Shown one piece after another: positions 25,202 through 34,222 of a stretch of 64,000 nucleotides of DNA; the stretch's first letter is position 1, and each line of letters opens with the position of its first letter. The notes beneath the pieces are model-generated. The model did not search any database. It worked only from the letters and a program-made list of their open reading frames with translations, and was not told where the DNA came from. The DNA is taken from assembly GCF_000425165.1 (NCBI RefSeq), contig NZ_KE384325.1, positions 78,291-142,290 on the forward strand, written 5' to 3'. Origin of the DNA: Photobacterium halotolerans DSM 18316. Lineage in GTDB: Bacteria; Pseudomonadota; Gammaproteobacteria; Enterobacterales; Vibrionaceae. The translations under genes and the position numbers were made by a program.

Positions 25202-26233
25202 TCAAAGGCCGGAGCCGGGCTGTAACCGGATGTCCAGTACCAGCGGGCAGTGATCCGACAGCGTCAGGCGACGGACATCTTCGCGGGAAAACGGATACTG
25301 ATAAACCTTTCCCTGCCTGAGGGCATAGGCAATATCAGCAGACGCCACAAAGTGATCGATCAGGGCGGTATATCGCCGGTATTCTGCCTTGCGTTTGGAG
25401 CGGTTCAGACGAACATAGCACGAGGCATTCACGTCTTTTGTCAGCAGCTGGACAGAATGACGATCAGAAGAAGAAGCGGTGCTCAGGGAGCGATACAGCC
25501 AATCACCGCTGTCTGCCATACGGTGATTAAAGTCGCCGCTGATCAAAAACGATTCTTTAGCCGCCAGCCGTTGATCAATCCAGTTTTTCAGCACACCGGC
25601 CTGATAGCTCAGGACACGGCAGGACGCCGACTGTCTACTGATCTTGCTGGAGTAGCAGCCGGATTTTAAATGCACGCTGAGCAGGTGTATCGGCGTGCCT
25701 GACTGAGGGTGAACAACCACATAAGTTCCGTAGCGAAGGCGGCCTTTTCTGGCCCGTTCGCCTGACTTGGGCGCGGTGCGGATATTCAGACTGGCGATAT
25801 CTTTCGGGTCACTGACGGGCAGGGATTGGCGGATAGCAAAGCCAGTGTACTGATTGCTGTTTCTGAAGCTTTCACTGGCTTTGCCGTGCCGGTCGGAAAG
25901 GTACAGCAAGTACTGACCCTTGGGCAGGATACGCTCAACGGCTTCCTTACTGTCTGCTTCCTGAAACGCAATAATGTCCGGCGATACCCGGCGGATCACG
26001 TCAGTAAAATAAGCATAATCGGCATCGGTGCGGGTTACCCGGGGCGTGCCGAACCACTCCAGATTCCAGCTCATAACAGTCAGTGATTGCGGTTGTTGCT
26101 GTTCGCGGTTAAAAAAGGACAGGGTGTCTGATGCATGGCTGCAAATGCTGAAAAAACTGACACAGAGGGTCAGGATAAGCGCTATTCCAACGCTTGGCCG
26201 AATTCTGTTTATCCTTGTTAACCATGCCGCCAT
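25202..26233 (-). CDS. Exported endonuclease/exonuclease/phosphatase-fold protein
   Basis: A 343-residue protein with an N-terminal hydrophobic signal (IALILTLCVSFFSICSHA) and an EEP (DNase I-like) domain. Visible motifs are SWNLEWFG at the start of the fold, FQEADS (metal-binding Glu), LLSVHLKSG, SGDFNHRM (catalytic Asp/Asn) and the final LSDHCPLVL with the catalytic His. The protein should act outside the cytoplasm, as a nuclease or a phosphodiesterase on phospholipid head groups; the family cannot be resolved further. The ATG at 26233 has GGAG on the minus strand; the frame opens at 26263. It is divergent from nrdD. Confidence 0.82.
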   Translation of the reverse strand: MAAWLTRINRIRPSVGIALILTLCVSFFSICSHASDTLSFFNREQQQPQSLTVMSWNLEWFGTPRVTRTDADYAYFTDVIRRVSPDIIAFQEADSKEAVERILPKGQYLLYLSDRHGKASESFRNSNQYTGFAIRQSLPVSDPKDIASLNIRTAPKSGERARKGRLRYGTYVVVHPQSGTPIHLLSVHLKSGCYSSKISRQSASCRVLSYQAGVLKNWIDQRLAAKESFLISGDFNHRMADSGDWLYRSLSTASSSDRHSVQLLTKDVNASCYVRLNRSKRKAEYRRYTALIDHFVASADIAYALRQGKVYQYPFSREDVRRLTLSDHCPLVLDIRLQPGSGL

Positions 26234-26294
26234 CAGGCGCTCTCCTGCACTGAAATGAAACACTTATCAAAGTGTAACCGACATTTAAGCATTC

Positions 26295-26308
26295 CTGATT
26301 CAGATCAA
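26295..26308 (+). promoter_or_regulatory. Candidate FNR binding site
   Basis: CTGAT-TCAG-ATCAA matches the FNR consensus TTGAT-N4-ATCAA at nine of ten positions, 91 bases before the nrdD start. Anaerobic activation of nrdDG fits. Confidence 0.55.
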
Positions 26309-26336
26309 AGCAAAGCTGCGGCATCTGTCGCTTAAT

Positions 26337-26352
26337 GCACAACATATTGTGT
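26337..26352 (+). promoter_or_regulatory. Candidate NrdR box
   Basis: GCACAACATATTGTGT is a 16-base near-palindrome close to the NrdR consensus (ACACWATATNTWGTGT-like), 47 bases before the nrdD start. NrdR boxes usually come in pairs; a clear second box was not found. Confidence 0.4.
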
Positions 26353-26398
26353 CTTGTGGTAATAACAATGTGCTTATTTTGTGTTTGTGGGGTGTGTG

Positions 26399-28267
26399 GT
26401 GACAGTTAACAAGGACAGCGACAACAGGCTGGAAGCGATGTTACAAGATATTCGCGGACTGATGGGACAAACCCATGCTGAACTGCTGAATGAAAACGCG
26501 AACAAAGACAGCAGAGTCATTCCCACTCAGCGGGATTTACTGGCGGGGATAGTAGCAAAGCATTATGCCCGCCAATTCCTGCTGCCTCAGGATATTGCCG
26601 ATGCGCATGACAGTGGCGATCTGCACTTTCATGATCTGGATTATGCGCCATTCTTTCCGATGTTTAATTGCATGCTGATCGATCTGGAGACCATGCTGAC
26701 CCAAGGGTTCAAGATGGGCAATGCCGATATTGCCACGCCTCGCTCTATCTCAACGGCGACAGCGGTGACAGCCCAGATCATCGCCCAGGTTGCCAGCCAT
26801 ATTTATGGCGGCACAACGGTGAACCGCATTGATGAAGTATTGGCACCCTATGTCACCAGAAGTTATCAAAAACACTTGGACGTTGCCCGGGAATGGGAGA
26901 TCCCCGACGCCCGAGCATACGCCAGGCAGAGGACGGAGAAAGAATGTTTTGATGCCTTTCAGTCACTGGAATATGAAGTGAATACCTTGCATACCGCCAA
27001 TGGGCAGACGCCTTTTGTCACTTTTGGTTTGGGTCTTGGCACGTCCTGGGAGTCGCGTCTTATTCAGGAGTCCATACTGAAAAACCGCATAGCTGGTCTG
27101 GGAAAAAACAGAAAAACCGCCGTGTTCCCCAAACTGGTGTTTGCCATTAAAGACGGCATCAATCATAAACCGGAAGACGGCAATTATGATATCAAGCAAC
27201 TTGCGCTGGCGTGTGCGTCAAAACGCATGTATCCCGATATCCTCAATGTCGGGCAGGTAGAAGCGGTGACGGGCTCGTTCAAAACGCCCATGGGGTGCCG
27301 CAGTTTTCTGGATCGTTTTGAAACCGATGGCAGGCTGGTGCATGAAGGACGGTGTAATCTGGGCGTCGTCAGCCTGAATTTGCCGCGTATCGCGCTGGAA
27401 GCCGGCGGTCAGGAAGAGGTCTTCTACCAGTTACTGTCAGTGCGGTTACAGCTCGCCAGAGAAGCACTGGCGTACCGAATATCATCGTTAAACGGCGTGA
27501 AAGCCAAAGTGGCGCCTATTTTGTACATGGAAGGTGCCTGCGGCGTACGGCTTGGCCCTGAAGACGAAGTCAGCGATTTGTTCCGGCATGGCCGGGCATC
27601 AATTTCCCTGGGCTATATTGGCTTACATGAAACAATCAATGCACTGTATGGCAGTGATGTGCATATTTTTGATTGCCAGCACCGGCAGGAAAAAGCGCTG
27701 GCCATCGTTCGTTTTCTGCGACAAGCCGTGGACAGCTGGAAGCAGGAAACCGGTTACGGATTCAGTCTGTATGCCACGCCCAGCGAAAACCTGTGCAGCC
27801 GTTTTTGTGCGCTGGACAGAAAACAGTTCGGTGAAATCAAAGGGGTAACGGATAAAGGTTACTACACCAACAGTTTCCATCTGGATGTCGAAAAGAAAGT
27901 GAATCCTTACGACAAAATTGATTTTGAAATGGCTTATCCCGCGATATCCAGCGGGGGATTTATCTGCTACGGCGAATACCCGAATCTGCAGCATAACCTG
28001 GAAGCGCTTGAAAATGTGTGGGATTACAGCTATTCCCGGGTGCCTTACTACGGGACAAATACCCCTATTGATGAATGCTACGACTGTGGCTTTTCAGGGG
28101 AGTTTTGCTGCACCAGCAAAGGATTTACCTGTCCTGTATGCGGCAACGGAGAGCCTGCCAGAGTCTCTGTTATTCGTCGGGTCTGTGGTTATCTTGGCAG
28201 CCCGGACGCACGGCCTTTTAATGCCGGCAAGCAGGAAGAAGTTCGTCGTCGTGTCAAACATATGTAA
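26399..28267 (+). CDS. nrdD: Anaerobic ribonucleoside-triphosphate reductase lacking the ATP-cone
   Basis: This glycyl-radical enzyme makes dNTPs without oxygen. From LLNENANKDSRVIPTQRDLL onward it follows E. coli NrdD closely, including HFHDLDYAPFFPMFNCML, GGTTVNRIDEVL, the C-terminal zinc Cys4 site (CYDCGFSGEFCC, CPVCG) and the radical glycine G597 in RRVCGYLGSP. It has 622 residues against about 712: the first ~90 residues, which form the ATP-cone allosteric domain, are absent, and no remnant is found upstream, where a 3'-divergent promoter region begins. The start is probably GTG 26399 (GGGG upstream); 26381 is an alternative. nrdG follows 15 bases on. Confidence 0.93.
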   Translation: MTVNKDSDNRLEAMLQDIRGLMGQTHAELLNENANKDSRVIPTQRDLLAGIVAKHYARQFLLPQDIADAHDSGDLHFHDLDYAPFFPMFNCMLIDLETMLTQGFKMGNADIATPRSISTATAVTAQIIAQVASHIYGGTTVNRIDEVLAPYVTRSYQKHLDVAREWEIPDARAYARQRTEKECFDAFQSLEYEVNTLHTANGQTPFVTFGLGLGTSWESRLIQESILKNRIAGLGKNRKTAVFPKLVFAIKDGINHKPEDGNYDIKQLALACASKRMYPDILNVGQVEAVTGSFKTPMGCRSFLDRFETDGRLVHEGRCNLGVVSLNLPRIALEAGGQEEVFYQLLSVRLQLAREALAYRISSLNGVKAKVAPILYMEGACGVRLGPEDEVSDLFRHGRASISLGYIGLHETINALYGSDVHIFDCQHRQEKALAIVRFLRQAVDSWKQETGYGFSLYATPSENLCSRFCALDRKQFGEIKGVTDKGYYTNSFHLDVEKKVNPYDKIDFEMAYPAISSGGFICYGEYPNLQHNLEALENVWDYSYSRVPYYGTNTPIDECYDCGFSGEFCCTSKGFTCPVCGNGEPARVSVIRRVCGYLGSPDARPFNAGKQEEVRRRVKHM

Positions 28268-28282
28268 CGATCGGGAGCGAGA

Positions 28283-28792
28283 GTGAATTTTCATCAGTAT
28301 TATAACTGCGATGTCGTTAATGGTCCGGGCACACGCTGCACTCTGTTTGTCTCAGGCTGTGAGCATCAGTGCCGCGGTTGTTATAACAAATCGACCTGGC
28401 CGGTTAGCAGCGGCCGGTATTTTGACCAGACAATGGAAGATACCATCATTGCTGATCTGCTGGACACGCGGATTGTGCGCCGGGGATTATCGCTGTCCGG
28501 TGGCGATCCGCTTCATCCGGCTAATCTGTGCAGCATCAGCCAGTTAGTGAAACGGGTCAGACAGGAATGCCCGGATAAAGATATCTGGCTGTGGACCGGG
28601 TATCAGATGGAGCACCTGACTGCGGAGCAAAAACGGCTGGTATCCTGTATTGATGTGATGATTGATGGTCCGTTTGTCCAGGCGTTACATCATGCTTCAC
28701 TAATATGGCGGGGCAGCAGTAACCAGCGGGTATTGCGCAAAGCCGGGCCGTCTGGTGTATGGGTAGAAATGAACAATTATCAACAACGTTGA
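28283..28792 (+). CDS. nrdG: Anaerobic ribonucleotide reductase activating protein
   Basis: A 169-residue radical-SAM activase that installs the glycyl radical on NrdD. The iron-sulfur cluster motif is CEHQCRGC (C-x3-C-x2-C), followed by the SAM-binding LSLSGGDPLHPANL and WLWTGYQ. It aligns along its length with E. coli NrdG (154 residues), with a slightly longer tail. It starts at GTG with GGGAG upstream, 15 bases after nrdD, so the two are co-transcribed and share the FNR/NrdR control region. Confidence 0.94.
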   Translation: MNFHQYYNCDVVNGPGTRCTLFVSGCEHQCRGCYNKSTWPVSSGRYFDQTMEDTIIADLLDTRIVRRGLSLSGGDPLHPANLCSISQLVKRVRQECPDKDIWLWTGYQMEHLTAEQKRLVSCIDVMIDGPFVQALHHASLIWRGSSNQRVLRKAGPSGVWVEMNNYQQR

Positions 28793-28999
28793 TATTAACC
28801 CATTCAATTTTCATGGCTTTTATTGATAATTGCTAAAGTTATCCACTGTTTCTGTGTATAACTGTGGGAAAACACAGTGCATGAATAACAACGAAGTGGA
28901 TAAATGCCTGATTAAAACACCGGCCGGTGCTGGGCTTGGCAGGGAAATTTCGATACACTTCGCCACCCGATTCAAACCAAGAACGACTCGAGTCCTGCT

Positions 29000-29263
29000 A
29001 TGTCACGAACAATTATTTACACCTATAAAGATCAGGAAAAGCACGTCAGTTTTTCCTACAGCCAGTTTCGCTCCATTCATGAGGCAGTTGCCGCAGCAGA
29101 AGGGATTGATTTAACAGGATATCTGAAAATGGAACAGCAGGTTGAAGCAGTGTCCAGTGGCGAGAAGGCAGTAAGAGATTTTCGTGACAGCCACTTTCGT
29201 AAGCTGGGATTCGGCAAAATAACGCTGGCACCGAAACAGCATCGCGGGATTGGTGAAAAATAA
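29000..29263 (+). CDS. DUF2960-like small protein
   Basis: An 87-residue basic cytoplasmic protein, MSRTIIYTYKDQEKHVSFSY at the start and AVAAAEGIDLTGYLKMEQQ in the centre. It resembles the DUF2960 family found in Vibrionaceae, recalled from memory and not verified. No function is known. Its stop codon is one base from the stop of the convergent ceramidase-like gene, so no terminator fits between them. The 200 bases upstream hold no other gene. Confidence 0.62.
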   Translation: MSRTIIYTYKDQEKHVSFSYSQFRSIHEAVAAAEGIDLTGYLKMEQQVEAVSSGEKAVRDFRDSHFRKLGFGKITLAPKQHRGIGEK

Positions 29264-29264
29264 T

Positions 29265-30053
29265 TTATCTTTTTGCTGTACGCAATTGCAGTAAACGATA
29301 AATCCACCAACCTGCCAGAGCGGCCAACAGATGCTTGATGCTGTGGCCGCTGATCCACTCTCCAGTCAGCAGATAGATAGTGGTGTCTTGCTGCTCGGCA
29401 ACTTTGGCGAGCCCGTATGTCACCAGTGCTGCCAGATAGTATCTGCCACCCGGGCGTCTTTCCTGATACAGCATCAGAATCAGTGGCAAATGCACAATGG
29501 GCAGCAACTGAATCAGAATATACGCACTTAAATCTGCTGTGCTTCCCTGAGAGGTCGTCATCAGATACCAGTACACAACAGCAAGCAGTCCGTAGACATT
29601 CAATGGAAACAGTAATCGCTGTCCTAGCCTCGGTGAGATGTACTCGCTTAAGACAATGCAATACAAATTGACAAAAGCCAGACTGATCGGGATGCGATCC
29701 AGCATTAATCCAAACGGGGCCGGTGAAAGGTGATAAAACGCTGAGCCAAGGCTGGTGGCTAACAGGGCCTGAAAAAACAAAAAATACGCGCTGGATATTT
29801 CAGGCTCAATGACCTGATCGGCCTGTCGCGACGAAACTTGACTGAGTAGCCTGATACCCAGCAACCCGACCACGGCAAAGGGCAGGTTGGACATAACGTT
29901 GGTGAAGTTGTCGATACCGAATCGTTGTTGGTTATCAGCATAATCGTAAAAACTGGCTGGCTGGGTTATCGGTGCCCAGTACAGGGTAACAACAGTGAGC
30001 AACAGTGCTGACCCAATCAACAGCCCCGCTTTTAGTTGCTCCGATCCAGGCAT
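29265..30053 (-). CDS. Ceramidase-like (CREST superfamily) membrane protein
   Basis: A 262-residue inner-membrane protein with about seven hydrophobic helices. It has the scattered CREST signature of alkaline ceramidases and PAQR-type hydrolases: a Ser/His pair in GSAFYHLSP, Asp in LMLDRIPI, and a late His-x3-His in SGHSIKHLLAALAGWW. These form a zinc site in characterised relatives. Substrate is unknown; bacterial members are rarely studied. The ATG at 30053 is used; a TTG three codons earlier is possible. It lies 15 bases downstream of the methyltransferase gene and is probably co-transcribed with it. Confidence 0.72.
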   Translation of the reverse strand: MPGSEQLKAGLLIGSALLLTVVTLYWAPITQPASFYDYADNQQRFGIDNFTNVMSNLPFAVVGLLGIRLLSQVSSRQADQVIEPEISSAYFLFFQALLATSLGSAFYHLSPAPFGLMLDRIPISLAFVNLYCIVLSEYISPRLGQRLLFPLNVYGLLAVVYWYLMTTSQGSTADLSAYILIQLLPIVHLPLILMLYQERRPGGRYYLAALVTYGLAKVAEQQDTTIYLLTGEWISGHSIKHLLAALAGWWIYRLLQLRTAKR

Positions 30054-30068
30054 GACAGTCAATGGCTG

Positions 30069-30665
30069 CTACTTTTTCATCGCAATAAAAGTATGAATGT
30101 GCCATTGGCGTTTTTCGCCCGTCAGTTGCGATGAAACTTCATGACGTTGTTGCCAGGACACCACGTAGAATTGACTGAACAACCGCTCCAGTTCTGGCTT
30201 GCTGTGTGTCATTATTTTGTCTGAAAAGTCGGACTCATCACCATTCATGCCCAGGAAGTGGCCGCAGAAGATCCCTCCCGGATTGAGGCACTGCACGATT
30301 TTCTGCCAGACACCGTAGAAATCTGCGCGCGGGCAGAAGAACAAAGATGCACTGGCATTCACCAGATGGGCTTTAGGAAAGCGGTAATCGCTGAAGGAGC
30401 AGTGCTGCAGATCCAGCAGCGGGTTGGATGCCGCCAGAGGGTGGGTGGATAACTGCCGCAGACTTTCCAGGTTACTGTCAAAGGCATACACACGATAACG
30501 CTGCTCTAACAGATAGAAGGTATCTCTGCCATGGCCGCACCCGCAGTCAATCGCTACTTTCCCTCTGAGTCGCTCACCCAGTAACTGATGTGCTTCAACC
30601 AAGTGCGTACGGGGCGCTTGCAGAGCGGATGGAAACAGATAGGTTTGCCAGTCTATGGTGGCCAT
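30069..30665 (-). CDS. Class I SAM-dependent methyltransferase
   Basis: A 198-residue cytoplasmic methyltransferase with a Rossmann fold. Motif I reads VAIDCGCGHGRDTFYL, followed by an acidic residue at the end of strand 2 (YAFDSN) and a post-motif NPGGIFCGHFLG. It resembles TehB-like methyltransferases that act on small molecules, but the substrate cannot be inferred. The Met at 30665 has GAGG five bases upstream; the longer frame to 30686 does not. It precedes the ceramidase-like gene in the same direction with a 15-base gap. Confidence 0.82.
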   Translation of the reverse strand: MATIDWQTYLFPSALQAPRTHLVEAHQLLGERLRGKVAIDCGCGHGRDTFYLLEQRYRVYAFDSNLESLRQLSTHPLAASNPLLDLQHCSFSDYRFPKAHLVNASASLFFCPRADFYGVWQKIVQCLNPGGIFCGHFLGMNGDESDFSDKIMTHSKPELERLFSQFYVVSWQQRHEVSSQLTGEKRQWHIHTFIAMKK

Positions 30666-30935
30666 GTATACCTCGATAATGCTCACTTCGTGGTCATTTC
30701 AAGTATAAGCTGCGCGTGCTGAAGCCAACGTTCAATTGTTAGACACAGCGATAATCTTTGTGCATCCTCTTCGTGCAGATTCTCAGACCAGTCATCCATG
30801 GCCCCGGCAGGCGGGCAGAGGCAAAAGCAGTTTCGCTGTACCAGGAATTTGATCTTACAATGTGCATAAACTTTGCTACTATTTGCGCCATCAAGCCCGC
30901 GAACCAGCGAGCCCCCAATCAAGAGAGAAATCATC

Positions 30936-31289
30936 ATGACGAAATTAACTGCAGACGTACAGGCGAATGCTGAATTGTTCTTCACTGAGTCTAAAGAGAC
31001 GCATGTGGTGTACGGCCTGTGCAATGAAGAAGGGGATTGGCTGTCTGTTGACTCAAGCGAGTTTGAAGAGTCGGAAGTTATGCCGTTCTGGTCCACTGAA
31101 GCGGATGCCAAATTCCATTGTGTGGAAGAGTGGGCTGAATTTCAGCCATCTCAGCTGCCATTAGACGTGTTTGTACAAGACTGGATGATCACGCTTTCTG
31201 AAGAAGGGGTACTGGTTGGCCTGAACTGGAACCAGGAACTGGAAGGTGCTGAAATGGAACCTCAGGAAGTAGCTAAACAGTATTTGTAA
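30936..31289 (+). CDS. DUF2750 family protein (second copy)
   Basis: A 117-residue acidic protein, diverged from the member at 18015-18416 but with the same layout: a strand pair VVYGLCNEEGDWLSVDSS, the FWSTEADAKFHCVEEWAEF segment, and GVLVGLNWNQELEG near the C-terminus. Function is unknown. The ATG at 30936 aligns with the family start and follows AAGAGAG; the frame itself is open from 30873. It is monocistronic, ending in a strong terminator. Confidence 0.82.
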   Translation: MTKLTADVQANAELFFTESKETHVVYGLCNEEGDWLSVDSSEFEESEVMPFWSTEADAKFHCVEEWAEFQPSQLPLDVFVQDWMITLSEEGVLVGLNWNQELEGAEMEPQEVAKQYL

Positions 31290-31310
31290 TACCTTTCGAA
31301 AAGACAGTGA

Positions 31311-31334
31311 AAACCGCCGGCTGGCGGTTTTTTT
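31311..31334 (+). terminator. Intrinsic terminator
   Basis: AAACCGCC / GGCGGTTT with a GGCT loop followed by seven T. Confidence 0.85.
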
Positions 31335-31363
31335 GGCGCTATTTTTTATAAAAGCAGGCGATT

Positions 31364-31762
31364 ATGGATTCCAAACGTTATCAGGCCGGGCAGGCCAGGC
31401 TCAATGAACTGGACCCGGGAGCAGAGCAGCATTTGAAAGACACCTTTCAGGCAATTTGTCCTGAGCTGGCCGATTTTATTATCAGCTTTCCGTTCGGTGA
31501 AGTGCTTTCCAGAGAGGGGCTGGATTTTAAGACCCGGGAGCTGGCGACCATTTCGGCGTTAACGGCGATGGGCAACTGTCAGCCGCAACTGGCCAGCCAT
31601 ATTAAAGGTGCACTCCATATTGGCTGTCAGCCTCAGCAGATTGTTGAAGTGATACTGCAAATGGCCGTCTATGCCGGTTTTCCGGCAGCGATCAACGGCA
31701 TGACAGTGGCAAAAACCGTGTTTCAGGAGTCGGGAATCATACCCACTGAGCTGAGCGGCTGA
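31364..31762 (+). CDS. Carboxymuconolactone decarboxylase family protein
   Basis: A 132-residue all-helical cytoplasmic protein of the CMD/AhpD superfamily. The segments FGEVLSREGLDFKTRELATI, ASHIKGALHIGCQPQQIVEV and MAVYAGFPAAINGM follow the family layout. The AhpD CxxC redox pair is absent, so it belongs to the decarboxylase-like rather than the peroxidase-like branch. The substrate is unknown. It lies alone between two terminated units. Confidence 0.85.
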   Translation: MDSKRYQAGQARLNELDPGAEQHLKDTFQAICPELADFIISFPFGEVLSREGLDFKTRELATISALTAMGNCQPQLASHIKGALHIGCQPQQIVEVILQMAVYAGFPAAINGMTVAKTVFQESGIIPTELSG

Positions 31763-31931
31763 ACAGCAGCGGTTTGTCAGCCAGTTTGAATTTGCTCATT
31801 GTAAGATTATGTTTTTAAAGATAATGAAACCGAAGCGTCATTAAGATTACGCCCAGTTGTAACACTCTGCGCTCAGTATGTGTGCCCGTTCACACATAAA
31901 AACTGATAACAAACTTAACTGGGGAAGTCTG

Positions 31932-33992
31932 ATGAGCAAGGCAACATTCGATCCAACATGTTACAACAAGAGTGGCAATGAAACGTTTCAGCAGGTGCTG
32001 GATAAGCACCTTTCCCGCCGTACCGCACTGAAAAGCACATTAGGTCTGGGTGCGCTGACCGCATTGAGCACCTTTGGTCTGGCCGGGTGTGGCAGTGACA
32101 GTGACTCAGGCCAATCTAACGGTGGCTCGGGGACAAACCCTGAAGCGCCAAACCGCAGTACAGCCGTGCTGAATTTCGATTCCATTCCCGGCTCTTTACT
32201 GGACGCCGTGGCTGTGCCCGCCGGTTATTCCGCTCAGGTGCTGGTGCCCTGGGGGACTCCTTTGAATAATAAAGCCAGCGCCTGGGATAGTACGGGCAAT
32301 AACTCGGCAGAGGATCAGGCGAACGCGATGGGGATGCATCATGACGGTATGCACTTTTTCCCGCTTAACGACGCCGCCGATGACGGTTTACTGTGTATTA
32401 ACCATGAGTACATCGATTCGAATGCGTTACATCCCAGCGGTCCGACAACGGATTCAGTGACAGGTTTGCGCACCAGTGCTGAGGAAATCCGCAAAGAGAT
32501 CAACGCACACGGCGTCAGCGTAGTGCGTGTAAAACTTAACGGTAATCAGTGGGCTATCGTCGATAACGATCCGCTTAACCGACGTTTTACGGCGGCTACT
32601 GTGATGGATATGGCAGGCCCGCTGGCGTACACCTCTTATCTTGAAACCCGTTTCTCTCCCGATGGCAGCCAGACCCGCGGCACTCTGAACAACTGTGGTA
32701 ACGGCTACACTCCCTGGGGCACTTATCTGACCTGTGAAGAGAACTGGCCGGGTTATTTTGTTAATAAAGGCACCAAGACAGAAGAGCAAAACCGTATCGG
32801 CGTATCAGGCACAGCCACGCGTTATGGCTGGGATGATCTGGCCGGTGATGCAGACGAACGCCTTGATGAATTTACGCGTTTTGATGTTACCCCAACCGCG
32901 GCAAGTGCTGCCGCCGATTACCGCAACGAAGCCAATGGCTTTGGTTACATTGTTGAAATTGATCCCTACAGCCAGAATGCCCGTGCGGTAAAACGTACCG
33001 CTCTGGGCCGTTTCCGCCATGAAGGCTGTGCCTTCGGCAAGCTGGAGGAAGGTAAACCGATTGTTTTTTACTCGGGTCATGACTCTAAATTCGAATACAT
33101 CTACAAATTTGTCTCTGACGCGGTCTGGGACCCGGCAGATGCCACTCCGTCAAACCACCGCGCTGTGGGCGATAAGTATATGGATCATGGCACCTTGTAC
33201 GTGGCGAAGTTTTCAGAAGACGGCGCAGGTAGCTGGTTACCACTGACCATGAACAGCCCGACCACAGGCGGTGGTGTGCTGGGCGATACCTTTGATTCAT
33301 TGGCTGCTATTTTGCTTAATACCGCCGGGGCGGCCGATCTTGTGGGTGCAACGCCTATGGATCGACCGGAATGGGCATCGATTGATCCCTTCACCGGTAC
33401 TGTGTACATGACACTGACCAACAATTCGAGCCGCACAGAAGCCAATGTTGCTAACCCGCGTCTGAATAACTACTTTGGACATATTATCCGTTGGGACGAA
33501 GGCAGCGACGTGACCTCGTTCAGCTGGGATATTTTCCTGTTTGGTTCACCCGCCAGTGCGGACGCCGGCACTAATCTGTCTGGCCTGACCGATCTCAACA
33601 TGTTTGCCAGCCCGGATGGCCTGGCATTTGATGAGCGCGGTATCTTGTGGGTGCAGACGGATAATGGGGCGGCCGATGTCACCAGTTATACCAATGATCA
33701 GATGCTGGCGATTGTCCCTTCTGCCATGGTGGACGATCAGGGTCAGCAGCAAGCGGTCACCGGCGCAAATCAAAGCCAGCTGAAACGTTTTTTTGTCGGC
33801 CCTAACGGTTGTGAAGTGACGGGTTTTGCGATCAGCCCTGATTATAAGTCTGTCTTTATTAATATTCAGCATCCGGAAAACTGGCCGTATTCTGATAACG
33901 CGACGACAGAAACTCCGTCAGGTCAAACAGTCCGCCCTCGAGCCGCGACTGTGGTGATTCGCCGCAATGACGGTGGACAGATTGGTGTTTGA
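31932..33992 (+). CDS. Tat-exported PhoX-family alkaline phosphatase (DUF839)
   Basis: A 686-residue protein with a twin-arginine signal (LSRRTALKSTLGLGALTAL) and a lipobox-like LAGCGSD, so it may be a Tat-exported lipoprotein. The DUF839/PhoX domain shows MGMHHDGMHFFP, CINHEYID, CEENWPGYF and GRFRHEGCAFG, residues that bind iron and calcium in characterised PhoX enzymes. PhoX releases phosphate from organic phosphoesters outside the cytoplasm. No convincing Pho box was found upstream, so control by PhoB is not shown. The ATG at 31932 follows GGGGAAG; the frame begins at 31878. It is monocistronic with a terminator. Confidence 0.87.
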   Translation: MSKATFDPTCYNKSGNETFQQVLDKHLSRRTALKSTLGLGALTALSTFGLAGCGSDSDSGQSNGGSGTNPEAPNRSTAVLNFDSIPGSLLDAVAVPAGYSAQVLVPWGTPLNNKASAWDSTGNNSAEDQANAMGMHHDGMHFFPLNDAADDGLLCINHEYIDSNALHPSGPTTDSVTGLRTSAEEIRKEINAHGVSVVRVKLNGNQWAIVDNDPLNRRFTAATVMDMAGPLAYTSYLETRFSPDGSQTRGTLNNCGNGYTPWGTYLTCEENWPGYFVNKGTKTEEQNRIGVSGTATRYGWDDLAGDADERLDEFTRFDVTPTAASAAADYRNEANGFGYIVEIDPYSQNARAVKRTALGRFRHEGCAFGKLEEGKPIVFYSGHDSKFEYIYKFVSDAVWDPADATPSNHRAVGDKYMDHGTLYVAKFSEDGAGSWLPLTMNSPTTGGGVLGDTFDSLAAILLNTAGAADLVGATPMDRPEWASIDPFTGTVYMTLTNNSSRTEANVANPRLNNYFGHIIRWDEGSDVTSFSWDIFLFGSPASADAGTNLSGLTDLNMFASPDGLAFDERGILWVQTDNGAADVTSYTNDQMLAIVPSAMVDDQGQQQAVTGANQSQLKRFFVGPNGCEVTGFAISPDYKSVFINIQHPENWPYSDNATTETPSGQTVRPRAATVVIRRNDGGQIGV

Positions 33993-34019
33993 TTAAGATA
34001 GTCCCTCTTACATTTTGAG

Positions 34020-34050
34020 AAACCCGCAGCCAGACTGCGGGTTTTATTTT
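34020..34050 (+). terminator. Intrinsic terminator after the PhoX-family gene
   Basis: AAACCCGCAG / CTGCGGGTTT with a CCAGA loop, followed by a T-rich stretch. Confidence 0.85.
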
Positions 34051-34222
34051 TCTCGTTAAAATCCAGTCTTCGATACCTTTCCCGGCCCGACATACCATTA
34101 TCTTTCACCTTGACGCATAATAGTTTTATGATTTTTAACGAATGTTCCGATCAACCGCCCAGATTGATTGAGCTACTGGGGTTGATTGCGGTGCCTGGGT
34201 TTAGCGTCAGGATTGATAGCGA

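Noticed and set aside
31763..31931. Pho box upstream of the PhoX-family gene
   Set aside because: No pair of CTGTCAT-like repeats with the right spacing was found.
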